Source: Acidobacteriaceae bacterium TAA 166 (GTDB taxonomy: Bacteria; Acidobacteriota; Terriglobia; Terriglobales; Acidobacteriaceae). From it: 64,000 bases of DNA. The translations under genes were made by a program, and so were the position numbers. The stretch covers positions 3,588,001 to 3,652,000 of the forward strand of contig ATWD01000001.1 in assembly GCA_000421065.1 (NCBI GenBank), given 5' to 3'. The notes under the pieces are model-generated. The model saw nothing but the letters and a program-made list of their open reading frames with translations. It ran no database searches and was not told where the DNA came from. Shown piece after piece: positions 1-9,165 of the stretch (positions within the stretch are counted from its first letter, which is position 1; each line of letters opens with the position of its first letter).

Positions 1-238
1 GAGCTATGTTCAGCAGAACGGGTATACGCTGCTGCTCGACGTGAGCAACCAGCAGAGCAGCAATGTGATGTGGGCGAGCCAGAATCCGAACATCGATATT
101 ACGATGGCCGTGGTTCAGGCTTATAACGCCTCGTCTGGCGTGACGGCTCCTCCGCCGTCGGCTCCTTCGGCGACTCCTCCGTCGGCGACGCCGCGCCGTA
201 CGGCACCCGCGACGGCTCATCCTTCCACCACGAAGTAA
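1..238 (+). CDS. OmpH/Skp-family periplasmic chaperone, C-terminal fragment
   Basis: Open from the left edge in the frame whose first codon starts at base 2; about 78 residues are visible before the TAA at 236-238. The visible segment reads as a C-terminal end (NGYTLLLDVSNQQ, then VVQAYNASSGV) of the kind seen in acidobacterial OmpH/Skp proteins, which bind unfolded outer membrane proteins in the periplasm. It ends in a low-complexity Pro/Ala/Ser/Thr tail (residues like PPPSAPSATPPSATP), common in this group. The start and most of the coiled-coil region lie outside the window. A strong terminator follows 18 bases after the stop. The family call is by motif memory and is moderately sure. Confidence 0.65.
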   Translation, partial: SYVQQNGYTLLLDVSNQQSSNVMWASQNPNIDITMAVVQAYNASSGVTAPPPSAPSATPPSATPRRTAPATAHPSTTK

Positions 239-256
239 TCGCAGTTATCGTTCGCC

Positions 257-284
257 GTATGGGAGGCCGGAAGGCCTCCCATAC
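257..284 (+). terminator. Rho-independent terminator after the ompH-like gene
   Basis: A perfect 12-bp inverted repeat (257-268 against 273-284) closes on a GGAA tetraloop and is followed by a short T-rich stretch (CTATTT). It starts 18 bases after the stop codon of the ompH-like gene, so it most likely ends that transcript. Confidence 0.8.
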
Positions 285-606
285 CTATTTAACGCAATTT
301 TCTGCATACCAGGGAAGAAGAGCGCAAATTGTGGAAAACCTGTGCATTCCCGAGGAGAAGGCAGAAAAGACGCGGGTTTCGGGACCGAGGAGAGAGGATT
401 AAAGTTCTGGAACAAAAATGGTGCAAACTCCGCGCCAGGGCCTACTTACCCCAATTTGAAGAATGCTGGAAGAGATCCTAATTCCTGGGGGGTGTCAAGG
501 GGCGTTCTCCTCATGGTTTCCACAGGGAAAGGTTACGGTTCAGTTACTGCGATTTTAGGGAAGCTGAAGCGGAGTGGAATTCATGCAAAACATTGCATCT
601 TAACGA
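285..606. other. Intergenic region with no recognised gene
   Basis: About 320 bases between the ompH terminator and the lepA stop codon. An open frame on the plus strand (342-626) exists, but its translation has no recognisable motif and overlaps the lepA end, so I do not call it. No repeat or RNA was recognised. Confidence 0.5.
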
Positions 607-2409
607 TTACTCTTCTCCGACTTTGAGGACGGCGAGGAATGCCTCCTGGGGGATGTCAACTTTGCCGATTCGCTTCATGCGCTTCTTGCCTTCCTTCTGC
701 TTCTCGAGGAGCTTGCGCTTGCGGCTGATGTCGCCGCCGTAGCACTTGGCGATGACGTTTTTGCGGATGGCCGTGACGGTGGAGCGGGCGATGACTTTCG
801 AGCCGATGGCGGCCTGGATGGCGACCTCGAACATCTGGCGGGGGATGAGCTCGCGCATCTTTTCGACCAGGGCCTTGCCGCGATCATAGGCGAAGTCGCG
901 ATGGACGATGATGGAGAGCGCGTCGACGGGCTCGCCGGAGACGAGGATGTCCATCTTGACCATGGGGGAGACCCAGCTTCCGGCGAGGTGGTAGTCGAGG
1001 GAGGCGTAGCCGCGGGAGACGGACTTGAGGCGGTCGTAGAAGTCGAGGACGATCTCGTTGAGCGGGAGCTCGTAGGTGATCATGACGCGGGTCTCGGAGA
1101 CGTATTCGATGTTCTTCTGGAGGCCGCGCTTGTTTTCGACGAGCTTGAGGATGTTGCCGAGGTACTCCTCGTTGGTAAGGATCTTGGCTTCGATGATGGG
1201 CTCTTCGACCTGCTCGATCTCGGAGGGGTCGGGCCAGCGCGAGGGATTGTCGACGGTGATGATTTTGCCGTCTGTGAGGGTGACCTTGTACTGCACGCCG
1301 GGGGCGGTGGTGATGAGGTCGAGGTTGTATTCGCGCTCGAGCCGCTCCTGAATGATCTCGAGGTGGAGCAGGCCGAGGAAGCCGCAGCGGAAGCCGAAGC
1401 CGAGGGCGGCGGATGACTCGGGCTCGAAGTTGAAGGAGGAGTCGTTGAGGCGGAGCTTCTCGAGGGCGTCGCGGAGAAGGGCGTGCTCGTGGGAGTCTAC
1501 GGTATAGAGGCCGGCGAAGACCATGCTCTTGATGTCTTCGAAGCCGGGGAGGGCCTCGGCGCAGGGGCGCTCGACGTCGGTGATGGTGTCGCCGACCTTG
1601 GTGTCGGCGACGTTCTTGATGGTGGCGACGAAGAAGCCGACCTCGCCGGCGGAGAGCTCGGTGAGCTCGACGGGCTTGGGGGTCATGACGCCCATGCTCT
1701 CGATGTCGAAGACCCGGTTGTTCGACATGAGCTTGATCTTCTGGCCCTTGCGCATGCGGCCGTTGATGACGCGGGCGAGCACGATGACGCCGCGGTAAGG
1801 ATCGAACCAGGAGTCGAAGATGAGGGCCTGAAGCGGGGCGTCGGCGTCGCCCTTGGGAGGCGGAAGCAGATGTACGACGGCTTCGAGAATTTCGTCGACG
1901 TTCTGGCCGGTCTTGGCGGAGACGGGGATAGCGTCGTCGGCGGGGAGGCCTACGGACTTTTCGATCATCTCCTTGGTGCGCGCGATGTCGGCGGAGGGGA
2001 GATCGATCTTGTTGATGATGGGAATAATCTCGAGGCCGTTGGAGATGGCGAGATAGGCGTTGGCGAGGGTCTGGGCCTCGACGCCCTGTGAGGCATCGAC
2101 GACGAGGAGGGCGCCTTCGCAGGAGGCGAGCGAGCGGGAGACTTCGTAGGAGAAGTCGACGTGGCCGGGAGTGTCGATGAGATTGAGCTGGTAGGTGTCG
2201 CCGTCTCTGGACTGGTACATCATGCGGACGGTGTGAGCCTTGATGGTGATGCCGCGCTCGCGTTCGAGGTCCATGGCGTCGAGCACCTGGGCCTGCATCT
2301 CGCGGGAGGTCAGCGAGCCGGTGAGCTCAAGCAGGCGGTCGGACAGGGTGGACTTGCCATGGTCGATGTGCGCGATGATCGCGAAGTTTCGGATGTGACT
2401 GGGATCCAT
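607..2409 (-). CDS. lepA: Elongation factor 4 (LepA), ribosome-associated GTPase
   Basis: A 600-residue protein of full family length. It starts [20 protein letters not shown], with the G1 loop AHIDHGKST at residues 13-21, the G3 motif DTPGH near residue 80 and NKID near 135. Domains II and III and the EF4-specific C-terminal domain follow, ending in the basic [17 protein letters not shown] segment. EF4 acts on stalled or mistranslocated ribosomes and in initiation. The gene stands alone, read leftwards, with a long-hairpin repeat just upstream of its start (2485-2665). The high-GC coding strand produces several long antisense open frames, which I regard as shadows. Confidence 0.98.
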   Translation of the reverse strand: MDPSHIRNFAIIAHIDHGKSTLSDRLLELTGSLTSREMQAQVLDAMDLERERGITIKAHTVRMMYQSRDGDTYQLNLIDTPGHVDFSYEVSRSLASCEGALLVVDASQGVEAQTLANAYLAISNGLEIIPIINKIDLPSADIARTKEMIEKSVGLPADDAIPVSAKTGQNVDEILEAVVHLLPPPKGDADAPLQALIFDSWFDPYRGVIVLARVINGRMRKGQKIKLMSNNRVFDIESMGVMTPKPVELTELSAGEVGFFVATIKNVADTKVGDTITDVERPCAEALPGFEDIKSMVFAGLYTVDSHEHALLRDALEKLRLNDSSFNFEPESSAALGFGFRCGFLGLLHLEIIQERLEREYNLDLITTAPGVQYKVTLTDGKIITVDNPSRWPDPSEIEQVEEPIIEAKILTNEEYLGNILKLVENKRGLQKNIEYVSETRVMITYELPLNEIVLDFYDRLKSVSRGYASLDYHLAGSWVSPMVKMDILVSGEPVDALSIIVHRDFAYDRGKALVEKMRELIPRQMFEVAIQAAIGSKVIARSTVTAIRKNVIAKCYGGDISRKRKLLEKQKEGKKRMKRIGKVDIPQEAFLAVLKVGEE

Positions 2410-2484
2410 ACGGTGGGTCGCAATGCCTCAATCTATCGATGATAGCAGCGGAGATGCATCAGGCGTTTTGAAGAAGGAGCAGGC

Positions 2485-2665
2485 CTGCCGGCCGGGCCCA
2501 CTGCGCGTGGGGCGATCACTTCGTGACGCGTGTACTCCCTTTGGGGTGGGGCCCCCGTTGGTCGCTTGCGAAGATGTTTGCGCCGAACCGAAGAGAGGCC
2601 CAAGGCGAAGCCGGTTACGCGTCACGAAGTGACCGCCCCACGCGCAGTGGGCCGCGCGGCAGCGC
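2485..2665. repeat. Long-hairpin intergenic repeat, copy A
   Basis: Two 36-base arms (2496-2531 and 2617-2652) are reverse complements with a single mismatch. They enclose about 85 bases that contain smaller inverted motifs. The left arm contains CACTGCGC and TCACTTCGTGACGCGT. Related copies occur at 5812-6040, 10573-10738 and, more diverged, 6783-6935. This copy lies between the starts of lepA and the lytic transglycosylase gene. An open frame exists through it, but the shared translation in several copies comes from repeat homology, not a gene. Confidence 0.85.
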
Positions 2666-2787
2666 TCGCTTTCACCAAGCGGCATATTGAGGATTGAATT
2701 GTGGGCGCGAAAGATGGCAGTTGCTCAGGTTTGCCGTGCCGGCGCGTCATACAATGGGCAAGACAAATGGATTGGTCTGATCGACAT

Positions 2788-4638
2788 ATGAACATGCGAC
2801 GGTGGGCGCTGATGTTGGCGTGTGCTCCGTTGGTGCTGCTTGCGGGATGTCCGCAGGACAAGGCGAATCAGGCTGGCGCTCCAGGAAAGATTCCCGCGCA
2901 GACGACGGCTCCGGCTGTCACGGCGAGCGCGCCTGCGACGAGTGCGACGCAGGCGGCGACGGCTACGACGGCGCAGACGGTGGATGATTCGGCCAAGGCG
3001 TACAAGGCGCAGCAGCTGATCGGTCAGGTGGAGCAGACCTATCGAAGAGGTGTGGAGAACTATCGCGAAGGGCACTTAGAGGCTGCGCGCGCGGACTTCG
3101 ATTCGGCGGTGGATCAGATGCTGACCAGCGGTATGGACCTGAAAGGCGATCCGCAGTTGAATGACGAGTTCGAGCATCTGCTGGATGCAGTGAACTCGCT
3201 GGAGATTGCGGCGCTGAAGCAGGGGAATGGGCTCTCACCGGCGATTGAAGAAGCCCCGCTGGATGCGGCCAATGAGGTGACGTTCAAGCCGGACGCCGCT
3301 CTGAATGCGCAGCTGAATGCGGAGTTGAAGACGACGCAGTCGGACTTTCCGCTGGTGGTGAACGATTACGTTGCGGGCTTCATTAGTTATTTTTCGAACT
3401 CGCAGACAGGGCATGCTCACCTGTTGCGGTCGCTCGAGCGGGCGGGCAAGTACAAGGAGATGATCTCGAGGATTCTGCGCGAGGAGGGCGTGCCTCAGGA
3501 CCTGATCTACCTGGCGGTAGCCGAGTCGGGCTTTCAGCCGCAGGCGATGAATGCCCGCTCGGGCGCGGGGGGGATGTGGCAGTTCATGCCGTTTGCTGGA
3601 GCGTATGGTCTGACGCGCAATGGATGGGTGGATGAGAGATTCGACCCGGAGAAGAGCTCGCGGGCGTATGCGCGGTACATCAAGTCGCTCTACAACCAGT
3701 TCGGCGACTGGTATCTGGCGATGGCGGCGTATGACTGGGGTCCGGGGTATGTGCAGCGCGCGGTGATGAAGACCGGGTATGCGGACTTCTGGGAGCTGTA
3801 TCGCAGGGGCGTGCTTCCGGGCGAGACGAAGAATTATGTTCCGGGCATTATCGCGGCGATCATCATGGCGAAGAATCCGGAGAGGTATGGCCTGGATAAG
3901 TTGAATCCGGCGCCTCCGGTGATCGCGGATACGGTGACGATCGATTATGCGATCGATCTGCACCTGGTGGCCGATCTGACGAACGCGCAGCTTCCGGAGA
4001 TCGTTGCGCTGAACCCGAGTCTGTTACGAATGAGTACGCCGCAGGATCTGTCGTTCGATCTGCATATTCCTCCGGGGACCAAGGATGCGTTCCTGGAGAG
4101 AGTGAAGGAGATTCCGGAGGACAAGCGATCGAGCTGGCGGTTCCATGTGGTGAAGGCGGGAGAGTCGCTGGATGCAATTTCTTCGGGACTGCATGCGCGG
4201 GCTTCGGAGATCGCGGAGGTCAACGAGATCAAGCCGGGTGAGAGCGTCGAGGAGGGGGATGAGCTGGTGATTCCTGTGACGGCGGCGGCCAGTGGGCGAT
4301 CGCAGCACTACACGGTGCGCGCGGGCGATACGCTGATCACGGTGGCGGACCGGTTTGGAGTTTCGGTGGAGGATCTGCGGAGCTGGAATCATCTGACGTC
4401 GAACGGTGTGAGGCCGGGCCGTACGTTGACGGTGGTGGCTCCTGTCAGGCTTGCGCCGAGCATGAGGACGCGGGGGAGAGGCTCGCGCAAGGCGGCGCCT
4501 GCTTCAAAGAGCAGAGGAGGCGGTGCTTCAACGAAGCCCCCGCATACCGCAGCTTCGAATGGACAGGGCAAGACGGCGAAGCCTACGAGCATATCATCGA
4601 AGACTTCTTCGAAGTTGAAGGCGAAGGCTGCACGATAA
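2788..4638 (+). CDS. Membrane-bound lytic transglycosylase (MltD-like) with two LysM domains
   Basis: 616 residues. I chose the ATG at 2788 over an upstream GTG because it gives a lipoprotein signal, MNMRRWALMLACAPLVLLAGC, with the lipobox LLAGC. The middle carries the soluble lytic transglycosylase fold with the catalytic Glu at about residue 246 in AVAESGF and the downstream SGAGGMWQFMP motif, typical of MltD. Two LysM peptidoglycan-binding modules follow (about 450-500 and 507-555), then a basic Ser/Lys/Thr-rich tail. The enzyme would cleave the MurNAc-GlcNAc bond in the periplasm, anchored to a membrane by its lipid. The next gene on the strand is 166 bases away and unrelated in function. 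Confidence 0.92.
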   Translation: MNMRRWALMLACAPLVLLAGCPQDKANQAGAPGKIPAQTTAPAVTASAPATSATQAATATTAQTVDDSAKAYKAQQLIGQVEQTYRRGVENYREGHLEAARADFDSAVDQMLTSGMDLKGDPQLNDEFEHLLDAVNSLEIAALKQGNGLSPAIEEAPLDAANEVTFKPDAALNAQLNAELKTTQSDFPLVVNDYVAGFISYFSNSQTGHAHLLRSLERAGKYKEMISRILREEGVPQDLIYLAVAESGFQPQAMNARSGAGGMWQFMPFAGAYGLTRNGWVDERFDPEKSSRAYARYIKSLYNQFGDWYLAMAAYDWGPGYVQRAVMKTGYADFWELYRRGVLPGETKNYVPGIIAAIIMAKNPERYGLDKLNPAPPVIADTVTIDYAIDLHLVADLTNAQLPEIVALNPSLLRMSTPQDLSFDLHIPPGTKDAFLERVKEIPEDKRSSWRFHVVKAGESLDAISSGLHARASEIAEVNEIKPGESVEEGDELVIPVTAAASGRSQHYTVRAGDTLITVADRFGVSVEDLRSWNHLTSNGVRPGRTLTVVAPVRLAPSMRTRGRGSRKAAPASKSRGGGASTKPPHTAASNGQGKTAKPTSISSKTSSKLKAKAAR

Positions 4639-4804
4639 GCTTCCTCGCAAAAAAGAGTGCTTGCCATTGCTAGCGCACAGAGGCATCCTGTTGCTAGAAT
4701 CTCGTGCCAGGATCAAACGATGAGTTCGATCACGACGGGATGAGAGATTGACGATTCATTTGAGCGAAGCAGCAAGCTAAAAGCAGCCAGGGGATAGAGC
4801 GATC

Positions 4805-5710
4805 ATGATGTTCGAAGACGAGACGATCAGGTTCCACGCAGCGGCCGCGGACGATAACGGTTTCGACGATGACAACGACGATGAGGACAATCGTAGTTTT
4901 CTTGAGGACGAAGAAGAGGAAGAGGTGCTCGTCTCCTCGGACGATGACGACGATGAGGATGCTCTGGGCGGGGAGGACGAGGACGACGAGGAGGAAGACG
5001 GAGACGATCTGGCAGGCGATCTCGATGCCGCTGGCGAGGGCTCGGTTGAACAGGTGATCGACGGCGAAGAGAGCAAGGACGAGGATCACATCGAAGAGGC
5101 GGAGATCTTTGCCGAGGCTCCGAACAGCGCAACTCCCTACACGCCGGCAACGCGTGAGTCGGTGGTTCCGGTGAGCGAGCCGGTTCGCGAGAGGAGACGG
5201 ATGCCGGTGAAAAAGGCTGCACCTGCGAAGAAAGCCGCTCCTGCCAAGAAGGCTGTTCCTGTCAAGAAAGCGGCCGTGAAGAAGACGGTTGTGAAGCAGG
5301 CTCCTGCGAAGGCTGCGAAGAAGACTGCTGTAAAAAGTTCAGCGAAGAAGGCGACTGCAAAGAAGGTAGTCAAGACGGGTGCGAAGAGGCCCGTTGCCTC
5401 CGCTCAAAGATCTGCCGCGAAGAAGGCCGGGACCCAGCGCGGCGGTAAGGTCGTCTTGAAAAAGACGTCCGGCAGCAAGGTCGCGGCGAGCAGCAAAAAA
5501 TCTACGAAGAGAGGTACTAACATCTTGGCAACGAAGAAAGCAGCAACGAAAAAAGCAGTGAAGAAGGCTCCGGCGAAGAAGGCGGCAAAGAAGGCCGTTA
5601 AGGCTCCCGCGAAGAAGGCTGTGAAGGCCCCCGCGAAGAAGGCTGCCAAAGCTCCGGCGAAGAAGGCCGCCAAGAAGACGGCCGCTAAGAAGACCGCAAC
5701 AAAGAAGTAA
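4805..5710 (+). CDS. Charge-segregated histone H1-like DNA-binding protein
   Basis: 301 residues in two opposite halves. Residues 1 to about 100 are extremely acidic, with runs of Asp and Glu. From about residue 130 the chain is almost entirely Lys, Ala, Pro and Val in AKKA/APAKKA repeats, like the tails of bacterial histone H1-like (Hc1, AlgP) proteins. The basic half would coat DNA or RNA; the acidic half could self-mask it or recruit partners. No globular domain is recognisable. A strong terminator follows at 5738-5779, and it has 166 bases of its own upstream, so it is probably monocistronic. Repeat-driven length changes between strains are likely. Function is inferred from composition only. 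Confidence 0.75.
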   Translation: MMFEDETIRFHAAAADDNGFDDDNDDEDNRSFLEDEEEEEVLVSSDDDDDEDALGGEDEDDEEEDGDDLAGDLDAAGEGSVEQVIDGEESKDEDHIEEAEIFAEAPNSATPYTPATRESVVPVSEPVRERRRMPVKKAAPAKKAAPAKKAVPVKKAAVKKTVVKQAPAKAAKKTAVKSSAKKATAKKVVKTGAKRPVASAQRSAAKKAGTQRGGKVVLKKTSGSKVAASSKKSTKRGTNILATKKAATKKAVKKAPAKKAAKKAVKAPAKKAVKAPAKKAAKAPAKKAAKKTAAKKTATKK

Positions 5711-5737
5711 GCAGCGATCGTAATTTAAAAGGCAAGC

Positions 5738-5779
5738 AAAAAGGCCCGGTCTGCTCGAAGTGAGCGCCCGGGCCTTTTT
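5738..5779 (+). terminator. Rho-independent terminator of the histone-like gene
   Basis: The arm at 5738-5749 (AAAAAGGCCCGG) pairs perfectly with 5768-5779 (CCGGGCCTTTTT), an 18-base loop between them and the T-run forming the end of the right arm. It begins 28 bases after the stop codon. Because the stem starts with five A residues it could also work in reverse. Confidence 0.88.
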
Positions 5780-5811
5780 GCGTCTGGAGATAAGTGCTTG
5801 ATGAAACCTGC

Positions 5812-6040
5812 GATGGCCTGCCGGCCGGGCCCACTGCGCTCGGCCACCCCACAAACGAAGACCTGTTTGTGGGGACACTCCAGTACGGCGGTCATCTCGT
5901 GACGCGTGTTGGGCCTTCGGCGTGAGGCTCCCGTTGGTCGCTTGAAGATGTTTGCGCCGAACCGAAAGGGGGCCCACGGCGAAGCCGATACACGCGTCAC
6001 GAAGTGACCGCCCCAAGCGCAGTGGGCCCGAGCGGCAACA
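5812..6040. repeat. Long-hairpin intergenic repeat, copy B (with nested hairpin)
   Basis: Same family as 2485-2665. The outer left arm begins near 5828 (GGCCCACTGCGCT) and continues after an insertion at 5888-5909; the right arm is 5990-6028. The insertion carries its own perfect 10-bp stem (5847-5856 with 5865-5874, CCCCACAAAC), which is also present in copy D but absent from copy A. It lies between the convergent ends of the histone-like gene and the peroxiredoxin gene. Confidence 0.82.
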
Positions 6041-6136
6041 CCCAGAGACGGCAACAGCGCCTTTCGCGATGAGGCTGCGAGAGGCGCTGCTCAGGGTGGC
6101 TATCGTCGCCTTCAGGACGACTGCAGGGTTTAGGAT

Positions 6137-6682
6137 TTACTTCTTGTCGGCTGCGATCTCGGCGAGGACCTCTTCGCTGTGCTTCTGGACGTCGACCTTG
6201 GGCCAGACCTTGACGACCTTGCCGGAGGGGGAGATGAGGAAGGTCTGGCGGCTGGCGAACTTCATATCGCCATGGGTCATGACGGGAACGCCGTAGGCAT
6301 CGACGACCTTGTGGTCGGGATCGGCGAGGAGCTTGAAGCTGAAGGTGTCCTTGGAGCACCAGGCCTTGTGGCCTTCGACGGTATCGAGCGAGACGCCGAG
6401 GACGACTGCGTTGGCGGCATCGTACTTGGCCATGTCGCGCTGGAAGTTATGCGCCTCGATGGTACAGCCGGTGGTCTGGTCCTTGGGGTAGAAGTAGAGC
6501 ACGACCCACTTGCCCTTATAGTCGCTGAGGTGGACCTGCTTGTCTTCCTGCGAGGGCAGGCTGAAGTTGGGAGCGGTCGAGCCGGCCTCCACGGTATCGG
6601 CCGCGGCGTGAGCCTTCACACCAAAGCCACACGCCGCAACGGCGGCGAGAATCACTGCGATCCACAATCCTTTACGCATCAT
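6137..6682 (-). CDS. bcp: Exported peroxiredoxin of the Bcp/PrxQ type
   Basis: 181 residues starting at the ATG at 6682, preceded by a good ribosome site (AAAGGGGAA). An N-terminal signal (MMRKGLWIAVILAAVAACGFG) ends near AHA at residues 25-27, placing the enzyme in the periplasm or envelope. The AhpC/TSA core has the peroxidatic Cys73 in TTGCTIEA. The resolving Cys that many Bcp proteins carry five residues further on is replaced (EAHNF). The other candidate is Cys109 (HKAWCSKD). It would reduce peroxides with thioredoxin-like electron donors. The longer open frame that reads through into the lpxI region is a frame accident. Confidence 0.88.
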   Translation of the reverse strand: MMRKGLWIAVILAAVAACGFGVKAHAAADTVEAGSTAPNFSLPSQEDKQVHLSDYKGKWVVLYFYPKDQTTGCTIEAHNFQRDMAKYDAANAVVLGVSLDTVEGHKAWCSKDTFSFKLLADPDHKVVDAYGVPVMTHGDMKFASRQTFLISPSGKVVKVWPKVDVQKHSEEVLAEIAADKK

Positions 6683-6782
6683 CGTTCCCCTTTTGTAGAG
6701 CTTGATTGAATAGACGAATTTGACCGTCTGAAGACGCTCGCGCGATCTCCGCGCCGTCACGATTTTACTCCGCGGTGACAAT

Positions 6783-6935
6783 TGGCCCTTCGCGGGCGCG
6801 AATGCGACTTCGGCGCGCGGGCCTCCCGCTGGTCGTTGCAAGCATGTTCGCAAGCGACCGACGGGAGCCATCACCTCGAAGAAGAGATGCACACCGCGAA
6901 GTGTGTGCTCCACGCATATCGGGCTCGGATGGTAG
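6783..6935. repeat. Diverged member of the long-hairpin repeat family, copy C
   Basis: Between the starts of bcp and the end of lpxI. It retains the central palindrome of the family, with TCCCGCTGGTCGTTGC paired imperfectly with GCAAGCGACCGACGGGA around 6825-6869. The outer CACTGCGC arms are lost or diverged. A second small palindrome, CACACCGCGAAGTGTGTG, follows near 6890. Assignment to the family rests on the shared CCCG(T/C)TGGTCG(C)TTGC block. Confidence 0.6.
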
Positions 6936-6959
6936 GCCCAGTTCTTTCCTGAAAACAGC

Positions 6960-7838
6960 TCAGTCGGCGACGATGGCGATGCCGGCCTGGTCGGCTGCGG
7001 TGACGATGGCGGCAGGGTCGAACATGAGGGTTCTTCCGGCTTCGAGGGCGAGGCAGGTGGCCCCGGCGCGCTGCATGGTGTGGATGGTGGGGACGCCGAC
7101 GACGGGGACGTCGAAGCGCATGTCCTGATTGGGCTTGGCGACCTTGACGACGGTGAGGGAGCGGCGCAGGGTGAGGGCTTCACTTGGGGAGACGGTACGG
7201 ATGGCGTCTTCGGCGTCGAGGGAGCGGAAGAGGGCGCCGGCGCGCTCGATGGTGGCGTCGGTGCCCTCCATGGCCTCGACGGCGACGCAGGCTTGGGCGG
7301 CGATAACGACGGTCTGGCCGAGGTCGTAGGCGGCGATGGCGCGGGCCACGGTGCGGCCGTAGGCGATGTCCTTTTGCTCTTCGTCGTCGGGGGAGCGGCG
7401 GGTGAGGACGCCGGGCCTGGCAAGGAGAGGCTCGAGGAACTGGGTGGAGGAGATGAGCTCGATGCCTTCGTCGCCGAGGACTTTGGCGACGGCTCCGAGG
7501 AGGACGTCGGTGGAGCGGGTGCGGAGGTTGAGGAGGAGCTTGGCGAGGCGCCAGTCGGGGCGGATGGAGGAGAAGATCTGCTTGTGCCTGACTTGGCCGG
7601 CCATGACAGCGCGGCTGACGCCTTCGGCCTGGAAGGTCTCGATGAGGCGGGAGAGCTCGCCGAGGGAGAGCCAGTGGACGCGGACGTTAGGATCGGCGGC
7701 TGCGCGCATGTCGATGGTGGGGTCGGTCTCTTCCTTGATGGCGGCGACGACGACGGTGAGGCCATGGGCGCGGGCGGCGTCGAGAAGGAGGAAGGGGAAG
7801 CGGCCATTGCCGGCGATGAGACCGAGAGGATTGTTCAT
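6960..7838 (-). CDS. lpxI: UDP-2,3-diacylglucosamine pyrophosphatase LpxI
   Basis: 292 residues, typical length for LpxI (former DUF1009). It starts MNNPLGLIAGNGRFPFLLLD, where the GLIAGNGRFP motif is diagnostic, and has the C-terminal domain signature VVKVAKPNQDMRFDVPVVGV with GVPTIHTMQRAG. LpxI hydrolyses UDP-2,3-diacylglucosamine to lipid X in lipid A synthesis and replaces LpxH in bacteria that lack it. It is last in a four-gene operon with fabZ, lpxA and a secreted protein. Its ATG overlaps the preceding stop by four bases (ATGA), indicating translational coupling. Confidence 0.96.
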   Translation of the reverse strand: MNNPLGLIAGNGRFPFLLLDAARAHGLTVVVAAIKEETDPTIDMRAAADPNVRVHWLSLGELSRLIETFQAEGVSRAVMAGQVRHKQIFSSIRPDWRLAKLLLNLRTRSTDVLLGAVAKVLGDEGIELISSTQFLEPLLARPGVLTRRSPDDEEQKDIAYGRTVARAIAAYDLGQTVVIAAQACVAVEAMEGTDATIERAGALFRSLDAEDAIRTVSPSEALTLRRSLTVVKVAKPNQDMRFDVPVVGVPTIHTMQRAGATCLALEAGRTLMFDPAAIVTAADQAGIAIVAD

Positions 7839-9142
7839 TGGGATCGCATTACGGTGATGTTGAGATTCGCGTTGGTCGTTATCTGTGTGGGCTTGCCGTT
7901 TTGGACCGGAGGCTCAAACAGCCATTGGACGATCTGGTCTTGGATCTTCTTTTGAAGCGAGGGAGAGGAGACGCCTTTCACCTCGACGGTTGCGATGGTG
8001 CCATCCGGTTGGACGGTGAAGCTGAGAGCGACGGGAATTCTTCCTTCAAGCTTGTCGTCGACGAAGATGGGGTTGAGGCTGCATTGAATACATGTCAGGA
8101 TGCTTGGGGCCGCCGGCTTGGCGTTAAGGGGGGGAGGGATTTGTTCGGAGGGTTGTGGGCCGCCGGTGGAAGAAGGATCCCTGACTTCAGTTGCGGAGAC
8201 GCAGGAGAGATGGTCTCCAATGGAGCAGATGTGCACTCCAAGGGATGCCCATTTCGAGGTGAGCGATCCTACGGGCGCGGGAAGGTAGATTGTCTTGTCC
8301 GCGTAGAAGTTGACGATCAGGGAGTCGGAGGCGAGACAGCCGGAGACTTTGCAGACGCCACAGGTCTGCGCCTGGCACATGTGAATGTCGTTGGCCGAGC
8401 GCTTCCATTCGCGACCGTCGGAGGAACTCATGGCAAGGGGAACGCCGCGTCCTCCACCGGGTTTGTCCTTGTCCACGACCTCGTGACCGGAGGCCCAGTA
8501 GGCGTCACCAACCCTCAGGAAGCTTGCGATGCCGGTGCTGGGAGGGTCGTAGAAGCTCCAGGTCTTTCCCGCATCTGTCGTCGATAAGATTCCTCCCTCG
8601 GAGGAAGGACCTTGCGAGAGGAGGACTGCCATTTTTTCGAGGGTGAGCGCGGCCAGCGATAGGGTGTAGGGGAATTTTTGCAGAACATCGGCAGGATCGT
8701 GAAGGGGATGCAGCGCGCCGTCGCCATTGAGATAGGCGAGAGAGGTGCGAGTGCGGACGAGACCGTGAGCAGGATCGGCAAAGGAGGCCTGAAGGATTGT
8801 TTCGTCCCCGAACTTTTCAGACACCCAGGTTTTGCCGCCGTCATTTGTAGTTAGTACGGTTCCATTTGTACCGAACGCATAGCCAAAGGTGGAGGATGCG
8901 AAGCGGATACCGAGAAGAAGTGCGCCACCGCCGTCGGTGTGATGTTTGATCTGCCAGTTCTTTGCATCGGTCGAGTTGGCGATTCCTTCCCCGGTTCCGC
9001 AGATCCAGAGATCGGTTGTGGTGGAGATGATGTCGACAGGGTGAAAACTCAACTCGGTGGAGACCGCAGGGGGAAGGGTCTGCGCGAGGAGGGAACAAGC
9101 TATTGTCGCGATAAGAGAGCCGACTACCTGCCGAAGATTCAT
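7835..9142 (-). CDS. Secreted YCF48-like beta-propeller protein with TonB-type C-terminal domain
   Basis: 435 residues with a signal peptide (MNLRQVVGSLIATIACSLLAQ). The N-terminal two thirds have BNR/YCF48-type repeats, visible as NDGGKTWVSE, TDAGKTWSFYD and SSDGREWKRS. A Cys-rich loop lies near CQAQTCGVCKVSGC. About the last 90 residues resemble a TonB C-terminal/energy-transducer domain (VALSFTVQPDGTIATVEVKG, then IVQWLFEPPVQNGKP). I cannot assign a function. It sits between lpxA (24 bases upstream) and lpxI (4-base overlap), so it is cotranscribed with lipid A genes; an envelope role is inferred from that and from the signal peptide. Confidence 0.75.
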   Translation of the reverse strand: MNLRQVVGSLIATIACSLLAQTLPPAVSTELSFHPVDIISTTTDLWICGTGEGIANSTDAKNWQIKHHTDGGGALLLGIRFASSTFGYAFGTNGTVLTTNDGGKTWVSEKFGDETILQASFADPAHGLVRTRTSLAYLNGDGALHPLHDPADVLQKFPYTLSLAALTLEKMAVLLSQGPSSEGGILSTTDAGKTWSFYDPPSTGIASFLRVGDAYWASGHEVVDKDKPGGGRGVPLAMSSSDGREWKRSANDIHMCQAQTCGVCKVSGCLASDSLIVNFYADKTIYLPAPVGSLTSKWASLGVHICSIGDHLSCVSATEVRDPSSTGGPQPSEQIPPPLNAKPAAPSILTCIQCSLNPIFVDDKLEGRIPVALSFTVQPDGTIATVEVKGVSSPSLQKKIQDQIVQWLFEPPVQNGKPTQITTNANLNITVMRSQ

Positions 9143-9165
9143 GATGGGAACCTCTTCTGTCCGGC

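Noticed and set aside
342..626. 94-residue plus-strand frame before lepA
   Set aside because: No motif, low-likelihood composition and overlap with the lepA end.
901..1416. Long plus-strand open frame across lepA
   Set aside because: It is the antisense of the GC-rich lepA gene, with repetitive Val/Gly/Asp composition and no motif.
2428..2685. Small open frame in repeat copy A, with a similar one in copy B
   Set aside because: The shared translation arises from the repeat itself; frames differ among copies and there are no start signals.
5404..5673. Minus-strand frame rich in Ala and Phe opposite the histone-like gene
   Set aside because: It is the complement of the AAG/GCx repeats and not a membrane protein.
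6137..7807. A 556-residue minus-strand frame covering bcp and the antisense phase of lpxI
   Set aside because: Only its last third is a real protein (bcp, from 6682). The rest is Ser/Pro-rich translation of lpxI in the wrong phase.
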